Both the position numbers and the translations under genes were made by a program. The notes under the pieces were generated by a model. It was not told where the DNA came from and made no database searches. It saw only the letters and a program-made list of their open reading frames with translations. Positions 21,446-31,741 of a DNA stretch of 64,000 bases are shown here, piece after piece (positions within the stretch are counted from its first letter, which is position 1; the number at the start of each line of letters is the position of its first letter). This DNA is from Tessaracoccus coleopterorum (GTDB lineage Bacteria > Actinomycetota > Actinomycetes > Propionibacteriales > Propionibacteriaceae), in the NCBI RefSeq assembly GCF_011174705.1, contig NZ_JAANIJ010000001.1, positions 1,736,001 through 1,800,000 on the forward strand. Reading direction: 5' to 3'.

Positions 21446-22068
21446 TCACCAACCCCGGGCGATCCACTCCTGCAGGTGTGGGGCCTCCGCCCCGATCGTG
21501 GTTGACGGCCCGTGACCCGTGTGGACGACGGTGTCGGCGGGCAGCGTGAAGAGCCGTTCCGTGATCGAGTCGATGATCGTGGCGAAGCTCGAATAGGCCC
21601 ACCTGGTGGCCCCCGGCCCACCCTCGAACAGCGTGTCGCCTGTGAACACGGCACCCAGCCCGTCCGCGATGAAGGAGGTGGATCCAGGTGTGTGGCCGGG
21701 GTGTGCCTCGCCTCGAGTGCCGTTCCCGCAACCTCGAACACCCGGGCGTCGACCAGCGGGTCGAACGGGGCCGAACCGTGGCTCTGCTCCCAGAGGAACG
21801 CATCGGCCGGGTGCAGCAGCACCGGCGCGCCCACCAGGTCCGCGAATCCGAGCGCGGCCCGGACGTGGTCCCAGTGTCCGTGGGTGAGCAGCACCGCCTC
21901 CACCCGCCTGCCCGCGACGCCTGCGGCGACCGCGGCGGCGTCGTGTGCGGGGTCGATCACGATCACCGATGAGTCGTCGCCGACCAGCCACGCGTTGTTC
22001 TCATGCACCGGCGGGCCTCCGGGGTCCACGTTTCCCGCCGTGACGATCCGTTCAATCCGAGCGCTCAT
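21446..22068 (-). CDS. MBL-fold metallo-hydrolase, glyoxalase II-like (one frameshift)
   Basis: About 207 residues. It holds the metal-binding motif THGHWDH (HxHxDH), a later His in TPGHTPGS, the bridging Asp in GDTLFEGGPGATRW and the last His in VVHTGHGPSTTIG. The length and motifs match the small glyoxalase II-like MBL hydrolases that split thioesters such as S-lactoylglutathione or its mycothiol counterpart. One indel near 21715 breaks it. It converges with the TetR gene (4-bp gap) and is divergent from galE. The true substrate is not known. Confidence 0.88.
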
Positions 22069-22139
22069 AGCCACCTCCCGACACCTACTCTTCCACCTCG
22101 GAAGACTACGATCGAGGCTCACCCTGAGAAAGGAAACAC

Positions 22140-23127
22140 ATGCAGGTCTTGATCACAGGTGGGGCCGGTTACATCGGCAGCACGGTCGCGTCCGCCTGCG
22201 AGGACGCTGGGCACAGCGTCGTCATCCTGGACGATTTCTCCACGGGTCGCCGCGAGTTCATCGGTGACCGGGTGCTGTATGAGGGCGACATTGCAGACGC
22301 CGCCCTCCTCGACCGCATCTTCACCGAACGGGCCATCGACGCCGTCGTGCACTGCGCGGCGAGGATCGTCGTCCCGGAGTCGGTCTCCGATCCGCTCGGC
22401 TACTACGAGAACAACGTCTCGAAGACGGTGACGCTGCTCGAGGCGCTGCAGCGCAACGGCATCCAGCGCTTCCTGTTCTCCTCCTCCGCGTCCATCTACG
22501 CCCCCGACGAGAACTTCGTGGTCACGGAGGCCTCGCCCTCCAGCCCGGCTCCCCTACGCCCGCACCAAGTTCATGGTCGAGATGGTCCTGGAGGACTTCA
22601 CGAAGGCCTCCGATGTGCGCGTGGCCTCGCTGCGCTACTTCAACCCCATCGGGACCGACCCCAAGCTGCGCTCGGGGCAGCAGCTCGAGCACCCGACGCA
22701 CGTCCTCGCCAAGCTGCTCGAGGCGTGGACGAAGGGCGAGACCTTCACGATCACCGGCGTCGACTGGCCGACCCGCGACGGCTCCGGCATCCGCGACTTC
22801 ATCCACGTGTGGGATCTCGCGAAGGCCCACGTCGCCGCCCTCGAGAACTTCGACAAGGCCACCGCCGACGTCGACTACCAGGTGTTCAACATCGGCACCG
22901 GCAATGGCGTGACCGTAAAGGAACTGGCCGCGTCGTTCGAGGCCATCTCGGGCGACCCGCTGAAGGTGCAGGACGGTCCGTCGCGCCCCGGTGACGTCGC
23001 AGGCGTCTACACGGTGTCGACGAAGGCTGCCGACATGCTCGGCTGGAAGGCCGAGCTCAGCGAGCAGGACGCCGTGCGCGACGCGATCGCCTGGCTCCCT
23101 GTGCGCAGGGAGATGCTGGGCTACTGA
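22140..23127 (+). CDS. galE: UDP-glucose 4-epimerase
   Basis: About 329 residues of an extended short-chain dehydrogenase. It has the NAD-binding VLITGGAGYIGSTVASACED, DDFSTGRREF, VVHCAARIVVPESV, the catalytic SSSASIY and YARTK (Tyr-x3-Lys), and the family segment LRYFNPIGTDPKL followed by DGSGIRDFIHVWDLAKAH. It interconverts UDP-glucose and UDP-galactose for sugar use and envelope polysaccharides. One indel lies near 22550. GAAAGGAAAC just before the ATG at 22140 is a good ribosome-binding site. Confidence 0.93.
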
Positions 23128-23137
23128 GCCCTGCCGG

Positions 23138-23257
23138 TCAGTCCGTCGCCTCGGACCAGAGTTCGCGGCGACGGGCTGCCCTGCTTCGGTCGGCGAGGCT
23201 CGTCGCCGTGAAGACCAGCGTCACGAGCGTCATCAGCCAGAACAACTTTCGGATCAT
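23138..23257 (-). CDS. Small single-helix membrane protein
   Basis: A 39-residue reading frame starting MIRKLFWLMTLVTLVFTATS: a positively charged start and one hydrophobic helix. A basic region (LADRSRAARRRELWSE) follows and it ends EATD. It is uninterrupted, has high-GC codon use and ends ten bases after galE on the opposite strand. Short proteins of this type are frequent in actinobacteria; no function can be given. Confidence 0.5.
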   Translation of the reverse strand: MIRKLFWLMTLVTLVFTATSLADRSRAARRRELWSEATD

Positions 23258-23275
23258 GCCCCAATCTAGGAGAAG

Positions 23276-23324
23276 GGGGTTGCACCACGGCAACCCCGAC
23301 ACGGCGATCCAAGACCGTGGTGCA
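23276..23324. promoter_or_regulatory. Overlapping dyads upstream of the two-component operon
   Basis: Two inverted repeats share this stretch: GGGGTTGC-6 bp-GCAACCCC (23276-23297) and TGCACCACGG-24 bp-CCGTGGTGCA (23281-23324). It lies between the divergent small membrane protein and the sensor kinase, about 75 bp before the kinase start. It may be an autoregulatory site for the LuxR-type response regulator or an RNA hairpin. Confidence 0.4.
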
Positions 23325-23395
23325 CCGCTCAGACGACGATCGGCGCCCCCGGTCTGACCCCACCCCGAGGATCTGGCCCTAGGCTGATCGGCATC

Positions 23396-24604
23396 ATGAA
23401 CGAGACTCGTCTGTCGCGGGAGGCCCGCACCGTGTTGCGGGACGCGGCCCTGGCCGGGCTGCTCGCGGCGGCCACGCTGATCCCCTGCTCTGGATGCCGA
23501 ATGTCGAGACTGTCTCGCTGGCCGCCCTCTGGTCGCTCCTGATGTGCGCGGCCGCGGCGCTGCGCAGGGTCGCGCCCCTCGTCGGGCTGGCCGTCGCCAC
23601 GGTCGCGGGCATCGGGATGGTGTTCACCATCACGTGGCCGGTGCCCGCGCTGCTGGCCGTGCCCGTCATCGTCTACGGCGTCGGCCGCTACCGTCGCATC
23701 TCGGGCCTCGTGCCGGTGGTGGCGTTCGGTGTACTGGGCTCGCTCGCCGGGCCGATGTCGTGGACCCGGGACCTGGACGAGCGCTACCGCTTCCTCGGCA
23801 CCTCGGTGATCGTGGCGCTGTGCGCGACCATCGTCGCCCTCGCCTACCTCGCGGGCCGCTACATGCGCGAACGCGTCCTGAACGCCTCGCTCGACAGGGA
23901 GATCGTCACCGAGCGGTTCACCGCGGCACAGCGGCAGAGCGAGCAGGAGTCGCTGCTGGCAACAGGCCGGGCACGAGCCGAGGTGGCGCAGGAACTGCAC
24001 GACGTGCTCGCCCACTCACTGTCGGTCATCGTGGTGCAGGCCGAGGGCGCCAAGGCGCTCACCGGCAAGCGCCCGGAGGCGGCGGTCCAGGCGCTCACCG
24101 TCATCGCCGACACCGGGCGCAAGTCGATCGACGAGGTGCGTCGCATCGTGTCCCTCATGCGCGGAGAGTCCGACAGTCCCCGCTTCGGCCCGGCCCGACG
24201 CTGAGCCAGATCCCCGAACTGGTCGCCACCGCCGGCGACCGGATCGAACTCGCGATCACGGGCGAGGTCCCGATCGTGCCCGAGTCGCTCGGCCTGACGG
24301 CCTACCGGATCGTGCAGGAGGCCACCACCAACTTCCTGAAGCACGCCGGAACGACCGCGACCGCGCGGGTCGACATCACCTACCGGGCCGATGGGATCGA
24401 CATCACCGTCACCGATGACGGGGTTGGCGCACTCTCGAGGCCGGACGGGCGCGGTTCGGGTCTGGCGGGGATGCGTGAACGGGTCGCCGCGATGGGTGGA
24501 AAGCTCGACGCCGGCCCCGCGCCGGCGGTGGCTACGAGGTGCGGGCTCAGCTGCCGATGCCGAGTCGACTTGGGAAGAGCTGGCTGAAGGAGGCCTCACG
24601 GTGA
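23396..24604 (+). CDS. Sensor histidine kinase, NarL-partner (HisKA_3) type (frameshifted)
   Basis: About 403 residues. Four or five N-terminal helices (SLAALWSLLMCAAAALRRVA to SVIVALCATIVALAYLAGRY) precede the dimerisation domain with the phospho-acceptor His in EVAQELHDVLAHSLSVIVVQ. The HATPase domain has the N box YRIVQEATTNFLKHAG, the G1 box DITVTDDGVG and GSGLAGMRERVAAMGG. No large external sensor domain is present. It overlaps the response regulator by four bases (GTGA). Breaks lie near 23482, 24190 and 24525. The signal is unknown. Confidence 0.88.
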
Positions 24605-25252
24605 TCAAGGTGTTACTCGCGGACGACCAGTCCCTGGTGCGCAGCGGATTCAGGATGCTGATCGACTCCGCGGACGACATGGAGGCCGTCGGCGAGGTGG
24701 AGAACGGCCGTGACGCCGTCGCCATGGTGCGCACCCGCCCGGTCGACGTGGTGCTGATGGACATCCGGATGCCGGTGATGGACGGCACCGAGGCGACCCG
24801 CCTGATCTCGGAGCTCGGCGTCGACACCAAGGTGCTGGTGCTGACCACGTTCGACCTGGACGAGTACGTCTTCGCGGCCCTCCGTAACGGCGCGAGCGGG
24901 TTCCTGCTGAAGGATGCGCTGCCCGAGGAGTTGCTGGGCGCGATCCGTGCGGTGGCGGCCGGCGACGCGGTGGTCGCTCCCTCCACGACGAAGCGGCTGC
25001 TGACCCACTTCGCCGACCTGCTCCCGAAGGCGACCGGGGAGCAGCGGGGCAGCGGCTGGAGGCGCTCACCGAGCGGGAGCGGGAGGTGCTCGAGGAGGTG
25101 GCCCGGGGGCCAACAACCAGGAGATCTCGCAGCGTCTCTACATGGCCGAGGGAACGGTGAAGACCCACATCGGTCGGCTGCTCAGCAAGCTGAATGCGCG
25201 CGACCGTGTGGGTCTCGTGCTGATCGCCCTCGAGGAGGGCCTCGGCGGGTAG
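24601..25252 (+). CDS. LuxR/NarL-family response regulator (frameshifted)
   Basis: About 217 residues. The receiver domain begins IKVLLADDQSLVRSGFRMLI, with the phospho-acceptor Asp in VDVVLMDIRMPVMDGTEA and the conserved Thr/Lys in VLVLTTFDLDEY and GFLLKDALPEEL. The LuxR-type helix-turn-helix follows (LTEREREVLEEVARG, NNQEISQRLYMAEGTVKTHI, LLSKLNARDRVGLVL). Two indels near 25040 and 25105 separate the halves. It is translationally coupled to the upstream kinase, its cognate partner. Confidence 0.9.
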
Positions 25253-25289
25253 CCGACGGGTCGCTCCCGCCGGCCGCCCACCTCTCGGC

Positions 25290-25859
25290 TCAACCCCTGG
25301 ATCCCAGGAGGGAGCGGCCGATGTTGAGCACGCCGAGGACGAGCATCGCGATGCCGATCAGCCACCAGAGGAAGACGGCTCCCCACAGCGGGCTGGTGAG
25401 CAGGCTGAAGCCGGCGATCACCGAGATGATCGCGAACACGACGGTGATGGCCTTGGACTTGACGGCGCCGAGCGTGAACAGGGCGGTGAAACCCTCGACG
25501 ATCCACATCACGCCCACCATCACGACGAGGAAGACGGCGAGGAAGGCCGCGGATTCCTTCAGTGAGCTGAACGCGAAGCCGCCGGCGAGGATGTAGAGCA
25601 GGCCGAGCAGGGCGTGGCCGACCCGGCCGCCGGTGCTGAGCCGCTTCGAGAGCAGGCCGATCGCGATGTAGACGATGCCTGCGAGGATCGCGTAGAGCGC
25701 GATGACGCCGGTGAGCGCGACGGCGGTCTTGCCGGGCCACACGAGCACGGCGATGCCGAACGCGACGGCGATGACGCCCTCCACGAGCAGGGCGATCCGC
25801 GCCCCGCTCGAGACGAGGTCGGCGATTTCTTCTTCAGGGGTGGTTGATTCGGAGGTCAT
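25290..25859 (-). CDS. HdeD/DUF308-family membrane protein
   Basis: An intact 189-residue protein with six membrane helices in three pairs (LLVEGVIAVAFGIAVLVWPG; VGHALLGLLYILAGGFAF; LWWLIGIAMLVLGVLNIGRS). The pairs of 'GxxxxxxGxxxLxxP' type are characteristic of HdeD-like (DUF308) proteins, linked in E. coli to acid resistance. The ATG at 25859 follows a GGAAAGGGA ribosome-binding site. It is one of the few long genes here without a frame break. Confidence 0.85.
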   Translation of the reverse strand: MTSESTTPEEEIADLVSSGARIALLVEGVIAVAFGIAVLVWPGKTAVALTGVIALYAILAGIVYIAIGLLSKRLSTGGRVGHALLGLLYILAGGFAFSSLKESAAFLAVFLVVMVGVMWIVEGFTALFTLGAVKSKAITVVFAIISVIAGFSLLTSPLWGAVFLWWLIGIAMLVLGVLNIGRSLLGSRG

Positions 25860-25944
25860 GAGGCGTCCCTTTCCATGGGTACACGCAGGGGAACATCCCC
25901 TGAGCGGAAGCATAGGGCCACGCGCCACGCCGTGGGCCCGGCTG

Positions 25945-27282
25945 TCAGCGGGCGGCCGTGAGACTCTGGGTGCCCTCTTCGAAGGTTGCCGCCCCAGGCG
26001 CCTGCGGGACGCCTGCATCGCGACGGCGCAGGCCGCGTACGCGAGGGCGATCCGAGGAAGGCCGCCGTCGACAGCCCCGACGGCGGAAGCACGAACGCCG
26101 CCACCACGCCTGCGAGCACGAATGCGCCGTTGAAGGCCATGTCGTAGAACGTGAACACGCGACCCTTGTACCGGTCGTCGACGTGGGCCTGCACGATCGT
26201 GTCGACGCAGATCTTGAACGACTGCACCGACAACCCGACCAGGAAGCTGATGGCGAAGAGGACGGGCTTCGCCGTGGTCAGCGCCGAGACGAGCGACGCT
26301 GCCGCCCCACCGGCCAGGAGGCCCACGGCCGTGCGGCCCAGGCCGAACTGCCTGGCGAGCACGGGCACGAACGGGGCGGCCAGAATGAAGCCGGCTCCGG
26401 TGGCGACACCCCAGACGCTGAGGTCGGCCAGCGCGGCGTCCGGATCCGAGACCGGGTGCCACAGATGCCGGGCGGCGAGGATCACCGCGACGCTGAGGAG
26501 GCCGAACAGCAGCCGGGTGACGGCCATCAGGGCCAACGCGATCAGGGCCGTCGGGCGGGTGCGCAGGTGTCGTCCGGCGTCGGCGAGGCCCGCGGCGACG
26601 GCACGGGCACCCCCACCGTGGCGGAGTGCTCCTCGGAGGCGTCCGGGCCGAGGGCGTCCGGCGCGAAGCCACGGCACACCAGCACCGAGCCGACGAACCC
26701 GGCGGCGGCGATCAGGAAGACCAGCGAGTTGGCCCGGTCGGCGCCCAGCGACGCTCCGAGGCCGAACCTGACCCGAAGCCGATAGCGGCGCCGAGCACGA
26801 CGCCCATCGGCCCGACGGTCGGCACGATCGACGACGCGGTCAGGAACTCTTCACGGTCGACGGTGTGCTGGAGACCGGCGGACAGGCCGGCCAGCATGAA
26901 CCGGTTGATGCTCATGGCCACGAGCAGCGCGCCGTACAACACGACCGCCCAGGCCCCGGTCGTGTTGCCGGTGAAGATGATGACCCGATCACGGTGGCGA
27001 GCACGGCCCGCGCCGTGTCCGACCAGAGCGCGACGTTGCGTCGCGACCAGCGGTCGAGCAGCGGGGAGACGAAAGGCCCGATCACGGTGAACGGGAGAAG
27101 GGTCAGCGCCAGCACCCCGCGATCGCCCATGCGTCGGGTTGGGACTGCGGGGAGAAGAGAATGTAGGAGGCCATCCCCACCTGGAGCGTGCCGTCGGCGG
27201 CCTGGCTGAGGATGCGCAGCGTCAGGAGTCGACGGAAGGCGGCATGCCGCCAGAGTCGCCGTACGGCGGAGATGAGCCCCAT
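25945..27282 (-). CDS. Major facilitator superfamily transporter (frameshifted)
   Basis: About 445 residues with twelve predicted helices spread over several frames: LRILSQAADGTLQVGMASYI, FTVIGPFVSPLLDRWSRRNV (the MFS loop 2-3 basic motif), SINRFMLAGLSAGLQHTVDR, GFILAAPFVPVLARQFGLGR and VGLSVQSFKICVDTIVQAHV with VDDRYKGRVFTFYDMAFN. It is an uptake or efflux carrier of unassigned substrate. Breaks occur near 27120, 26980, 26770, 26620 and 26060. Its ATG is three bases after the terC stop, so the two are one operon. Confidence 0.8.
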
Positions 27283-27285
27283 GGA

Positions 27286-28508
27286 TCAGTCGGCGTCGAT
27301 CTCGGTCTCGAACGCGGCGTGCGCCCGGCGGGCCTGCTCGACCTCCCAGGTCGTCCCGGTGTCCTCCATGAGCTCGCCGATCCTGGTTTCGTCGAACTTG
27401 AGCAGGGCGGTCTCCGCAGCGAGCATCTTCTCGTAGTGGATCTCCCGCTCGCCGGCCTCCCCGTGGTACTGCACGTTGTTGTAGGCGTGTGCGTGCCGGT
27501 GGAGCGACTTGACCGCCGACACCATCGCACCCTTCGGCGAGACGAGCGACGCGACCACGGTGAGCGTCAGCACTCCGACGATGATGCCGAGCGAGGTGTA
27601 CGGATCGAAGTGGTAGACGTCGACCGGTTCGCCGCCGTTGATGAAGAACAGCCGGTTGTCGTACAGGGCCTCGAGGATCAGCTTGACGCCGATGAAACCG
27701 AGGATGACGGCCAGGCCGTACTTCAGGTAGACGAGGCGGTCGAGCAGGCCGTCGATGAGGAAGAACAGCTGGCGGAGCCCCATCAGGGAGAACGCGGTCG
27801 CGGTGAACACGATGTAGACGTTGTCGGTCACGCCGTAGATGGCGGGGATGGAGTCCAGCGCGAAGAGGATGTCTGTGCCGCCGATGGCGACCATCACCAG
27901 AAGCATCGGGTCAGTACCCGCTTGCCGTTCTCGATGGTGAACAGCTTGTCGCCGTCGTAGTGGTCGGTGGTGCGCAGAAAGCGCTTGGCGAGGCGGATGA
28001 CGAAGTTGTTCGCGTCGTCGTCGCCCTCCTTCTCGGGCGCGAGCAGCCTGCCCGCGGTGATGATCAGGATCAGCCCGAACACGTAGAAGGCCCAGGTGAA
28101 GTTGTCGATGATCGCCATGCCGAGGAAGATGAAGCCGGCGCGCGCAAACAGGGCGAACACGATGCCGAAGAGCAGCACCTTCTGCTGGTCGGCGCGTGGC
28201 ACCGCGAAGCTCGCGATGATCACCACGAACACGAAGAGGTTGTCGACCGAGAGCGCCTTCTCGAGGATGTAGCCCTGGAAGTAGTCGACGCCCATGCCGT
28301 GTCCACCGACGACCCAGAGCACGATACCGAACGCGATCGCGATGCCGACGTAGATGGCCGACCAGACCGCCGCCTCCCGCAACGTCGGTTCGTGCGCCTT
28401 GCGCACGTGGAAGAAGAAGTCGAAGGCGAGAAGGCCACCGATCACGACGAGTGTGATGATCCACACGTTCAGGGAGACATTCGTGGTCAGTAGGGCAGTA
28501 GACAACAT
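27286..28508 (-). CDS. TerC-family integral membrane protein (one frameshift)
   Basis: About 407 residues, nine or more helices. TerC features are acidic residues in helices: LAFDFFFHVRKAHEPTLREA, VDYFQGYILEKALSVDNLFV (E-K-x-LS-xDN motif) and IGGTDILFALDSIPAIYGVT (LFALDSIPA motif). These proteins are linked to metal export at the membrane, especially manganese, and to tellurite resistance. A ~100-residue acidic C-terminal extension (HAHAYNNVQYHGEAGEREIH) is longer than in many members. One indel lies near 27905. I looked for a yybP-ykoY (Mn) riboswitch upstream and did not see one. Confidence 0.9.
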
Positions 28509-28684
28509 CAAGTTGCTCCTGTGGGGAGGCGAGAAAACGGGGTTTCTGCCATCGGTACCCTTCAGGGCCAACGTCGATGACTTCGGTCAAGGATACCCGG
28601 GCGTTGCGTCCTGCCAAACCCCACGGGGCCCGGTCGGCGGGCCCGGGTAGCCTGTACCCGATGTCGATTCCCGGAGGTCTGCCG

Positions 28685-30562
28685 ATGCGCCGCACCCTTG
28701 TCGCCCTGTTCGCCGCTGCGGCGCTCCTGGTCGGCTGCGCCCCCTCCGGCAAGGCCCCGGACCCGGCCCCACATCGGAGACCGCACCCCCGGCAACCTGC
28801 CGAAGGCCGACGCGCAGGTGGCGGAACTGGTGGCTGCGCTGAACGCGAGGGACCTGTCGAAGGTGCCGACGGTGCAGGGGGGAACGACCGCCCAGAGCGA
28901 CCTCGACGTGATCTTCGCCGGAATGGACGACGTGTATCCCACCGTCACCGCCGGCGACATCGCCTACGGCGACGAGGGCGCGACGGCGACCCTGCAGATG
29001 GCCTACCCCGAGCTCGGCGATCCCGGGTGGAACTTCTCGACGAAGGCGGACTTCCGGCTCTCGGGCGATGCCTGGACCCTCGACTGGAGGTCGAGCATCA
29101 TCGCCCCGAGCTCACCGACCGGACGCGGCTGCGGCACATCCAGAAGGAGGCAAAGCGGGGAGCCATCAACGACTCCGCCGGCCTGGCGATCGTCGAGGAG
29201 CGGGCCCTCTTCGAGGTGGGTCTCGACAAGGGATCCCTCACCGAGGCCGAGTGGGCGGGAGCCGCGCTGCAGATCGCGGAGCTGATGGGGATCAACGGCA
29301 CCGACTTCCAGGCAAAGGTCGCGGCCAACGGTCCGAAGGCCTTCGTGGTGGCGGCCACCGTGCGGCAGGAGAACATCCCCGCGGGCATCGTCGACGTGCC
29401 CGGCAGCCACGTCAACGAGGTGACGGCGGTCGTCGGCCCCACGGACACGTTCGCGGCGCCGCTGCTCGGTACCGTCGGGCAGCCCACCCAGAAGATGATC
29501 GACGAGTCGGAGGGCAGGCTCAGCTCGCTCGACCGGGTCGGCCTGTCCGGTCTGCAGTCGCGCTACGACTCCGAGCTCCGGGGTGTCCCGAGCGACGGGT
29601 CGAGATGGTCGCCCGCAAGGGCGTCGAGGATCCGACGGTGACGGTGCTGTTCCAGCAGGACGCGACCATCGGAAGGCCCATCACCCTCAGCCTCGACCGC
29701 GACCTCCAGGCCAAGGCCGAGTCGGTGCTGAGCACGCAGGCAGGCCTCGCGACGCTCGTGGTGATCGACCTCACCACCGGCGGCATGGTCGCGGCCGCCC
29801 AGTCGCCGAGCGGCGGCAGCTACCCCTACGCCACCTACGGCAGGTATGCCCCCGGCTCCACGTTCAAGGTGGCCACGGCGCTCGCGATGATCCGCGGCGG
29901 GATGGGCTCCACCTCGACTGTCCAGTGCCCGTCACAGCTGAAGGTGTCCACGTACACGTTCGGCAACTACTCGGGATACCCGTCGTCGGCGCTCGGCTCC
30001 ATCACCCTCAACGACGCGTTCAAGTACTCGTGCAACACCGCGTTCGTGGGCGCCACCGGCGTCACCGGCGACGCCCTGCACGCTGCGGCCGGGTCGCTCG
30101 GCGTCGGCACCGACTACGACGCCGGCTTCACCTCGAACTTCGGCACCGTCGCGCCGGGCAACGCCATCGACCTCGCCGCATCGCGGATCGGTCAGGGCCA
30201 GGTGACGATGTCGCCGATGGGCATGGCGGCCGTCGCGGCCTCCGTCGCCTCGGGTAAGACCGTCGTCCCGTGGCTGGTGCAGGGTCATCAGGCCACTCCG
30301 ACGGCCGCCCCCTCACCGCGGCAGAGGCCCAGCAGCTGCAGGCCATGATGGAGGCCACCGTCGACTCCGGAACGGGCAAGGGCCTCAAGGGCGTCATGTC
30401 CGGCGCGAAGTCGGGCACCGCCGAGTGGGGCAAGGCAGGGCAGCAGCAGACCCACGCCTGGATGATCGCCTACAACGACCGGTACGCCGTCTCGGCGTTC
30501 GTCGAGGTCGGCGATTCGGGTGGCACGACGGCCGCCCGCTGATCGTGCAGCTGTTCAGCTGA
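28685..30562 (+). CDS. Class B penicillin-binding protein, lipoprotein (frameshifted)
   Basis: About 625 residues. A lipobox (ALLVGC) ends the signal peptide, unusual for a PBP, which is normally held by a helix. A MecA-N/NTF2-like domain follows (LVAALNARDLSKVPT), then a dimerisation domain (INDSAGLAIVEERALFEVGL). The transpeptidase domain holds the active-site SxxK in APGSTFKVATALAMI, SxN in YSCNTAFVG and KSGT in MSGAKSGTAEWG. It cross-links peptidoglycan outside the membrane. Frame changes lie near 28770, 29105, 29600, 30300 and 30535. It is divergent from terC. Confidence 0.88.
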
Positions 30563-30891
30563 CGGGGCCCTGCGGCACCGGCGGGTACCACTGGGGACCG
30601 GTCGGACCGGCGGCGCCCCCACCGCGGTAGCCGGGCGCCCGATGATCAGCGCCAAACCGAGCAGGAGTGAGCCGCCGAAGGTGATCAGCGCGTTGAGGAG
30701 ACCCCAACCCGCGATGCCCAGTGTGTCGATCAGGTTGGGCGCAAGCAGCGTCACGACGATGGAGACCGCCTGGATCACCACCCATGCCGCCAGCAGGACC
30801 CGCGCGACCCCACGACTGAGCACGACGCCGGCGATGAACAGCCCCAGGGAGATGACGCTGGGATCACGAACGTGAAGAGCTGCAGATTCAT
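30555..30891 (-). CDS. Small membrane protein with proline-rich tail (frameshifted)
   Basis: About 112 residues. It begins MNLQLFTFVI, has three hydrophobic helices (LLAAWVVIQAVSIVVTLLAP; GLLNALITFGGSLLLGLALI), and ends in a cytoplasmic Gly/Pro tail (PTGPQWYPPVPQGPVS). It overlaps the end of the penicillin-binding protein gene by eight bases on the opposite strand. Breaks lie near 30850 and 30620. No family recognised. Confidence 0.6.
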
Positions 30892-30911
30892 GCCCGCGAA
30901 CCTAACACCCC

Positions 30912-31279
30912 TCAGTCCGCGGCATCGACCCTTCCGCCGTCGAGTTGCTTGAGCCCGATCACGCAGCCGATGATGCCCGCCAGCAGCAGGGCCTTCAGCC
31001 ACGACATCGACTCTGCGCCGATCGCCACCGAGTAGCCGACGGTGAGCACGGTACCGATGCTGGTCCACACGGCGTAGGCCGTGCCCGTCGGGATGTGCTG
31101 CATCGCGAACGAGAGCCCACCACCGACGCGACGGTGGCCACCAGGAACACGAGCGTGGGCACAAGTTGGGTGAAACCGTTGCTTGCCGAGAGCGCGTTGG
31201 CCCACACGGCCTCGAGCACGGCGCTCAGCAGCAGCACCGGCCAGGCGAGGGCGCGGGGAATCGCCGTCGGGCGCGTCAT
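30912..31279 (-). CDS. Small multidrug resistance (SMR) protein, second of pair (one frameshift)
   Basis: About 122 residues, four helices. The key membrane glutamate sits in helix 1 (LSAVLEAVWANALS), and the family motif IPTGTAYAVWTSIGTVLTVG is present, as in EmrE/Gdx (SugE) proteins. One indel near 31120. Its ATG overlaps the stop of the upstream SMR gene (ATGA), so the two probably form a hetero-oligomeric exporter of the YkkCD/EbrAB type. The upstream riboswitch candidate points to guanidinium as substrate. Confidence 0.88.
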
Positions 31280-31588
31280 GCCAGCACCTTCAGTCCGACC
31301 ACGCAGGCCACGATGCCGACGAGGAGGAGCACCTTGATGAGGCTGGCGCGTTCGACGCCGGTCACCATCGCCCACAGCACGGTGAGCGAGGCCCCGTGGC
31401 GGTCCACACCGCGTAGGCGGTGCCCGTCGGGAGGGTGTTGAGCGCGATCCCGAGGCCCACCAGGCTCAGGATCGAGGCCACCACGAAGACGATGGTGGGA
31501 CGGGCCTCCGAAGCCCGTCGGAGCGGCCGAGCGCGGTGGCCCAGACGGCCTCCAACACGCCCGAGGCGATGAGAATGACCCAGTCCAT
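31276..31588 (-). CDS. Small multidrug resistance (SMR) protein, first of pair (frameshifted)
   Basis: About 104 residues with four helices: MDWVILIASGVLEAVWATAL carries the conserved membrane Glu, TLPTGTAYAVWTATGA is the SMR signature, and the end reads VACVVGLKVLA. Two indels (near 31520 and 31395) break it. It is coupled to the second SMR gene. The 5' leader contains a guanidine-III riboswitch-like sequence 24-72 bases before the start, so this pair is best read as a guanidinium exporter (Gdx type). SMR pairs can also export quaternary ammonium compounds. Confidence 0.85.
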
Positions 31589-31611
31589 GGGAGGGGAACC
31601 CTTTCGTAGCC

Positions 31612-31660
31612 GACGTATGGCCAGTCTTGTCTTCACCGGGTACTGATCCGTCGTCCGGGG
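31612..31660 (-). ncRNA. Candidate guanidine-III (ykkC-III) riboswitch
   Basis: On the minus strand the leader of the SMR pair contains, in order, CCGGACGA, GTACCCGG and GACAAGAC. These are the three conserved blocks of the ykkC-III class, with matching spacing. CCGG can pair with the second CCGG, and the bases before GTACCCGG (GGATCA) can pair imperfectly with TGGCC after GACAAGAC to give the class pseudoknot, with one mismatch and a wobble. Family knowledge: this class senses guanidinium and controls SMR exporters, usually by exposing the ribosome-binding site (here GAAAGGG, 12-18 bases before the ATG at 31588). Confidence 0.8.
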
Positions 31661-31705
31661 CGGGTCGCCGCATCCAGGCTAGCAAATCACGGGGGCTGCC
31701 ATACA

Positions 31706-31736
31706 CTCCAAGTAGTTGAACACTCAATCTTTGGAG
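31706..31736. promoter_or_regulatory. Nested dyad before the LLM oxidoreductase gene
   Basis: CTCCAA - TTGA - ACAC - TCAA - TTGGAG forms two nested inverted repeats within 31 bp, ending five bases before the gene start at 31742. It overlaps the expected ribosome-binding site (GGAGCTGGG). It may be a repressor site or an RNA hairpin that masks translation. Confidence 0.4.
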
Positions 31737-31741
31737 CTGGG

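Noticed and set aside
28509..28684. A manganese (yybP-ykoY) riboswitch before terC
   Set aside because: TerC genes often have one, but the conserved core bases are not visible in this leader.
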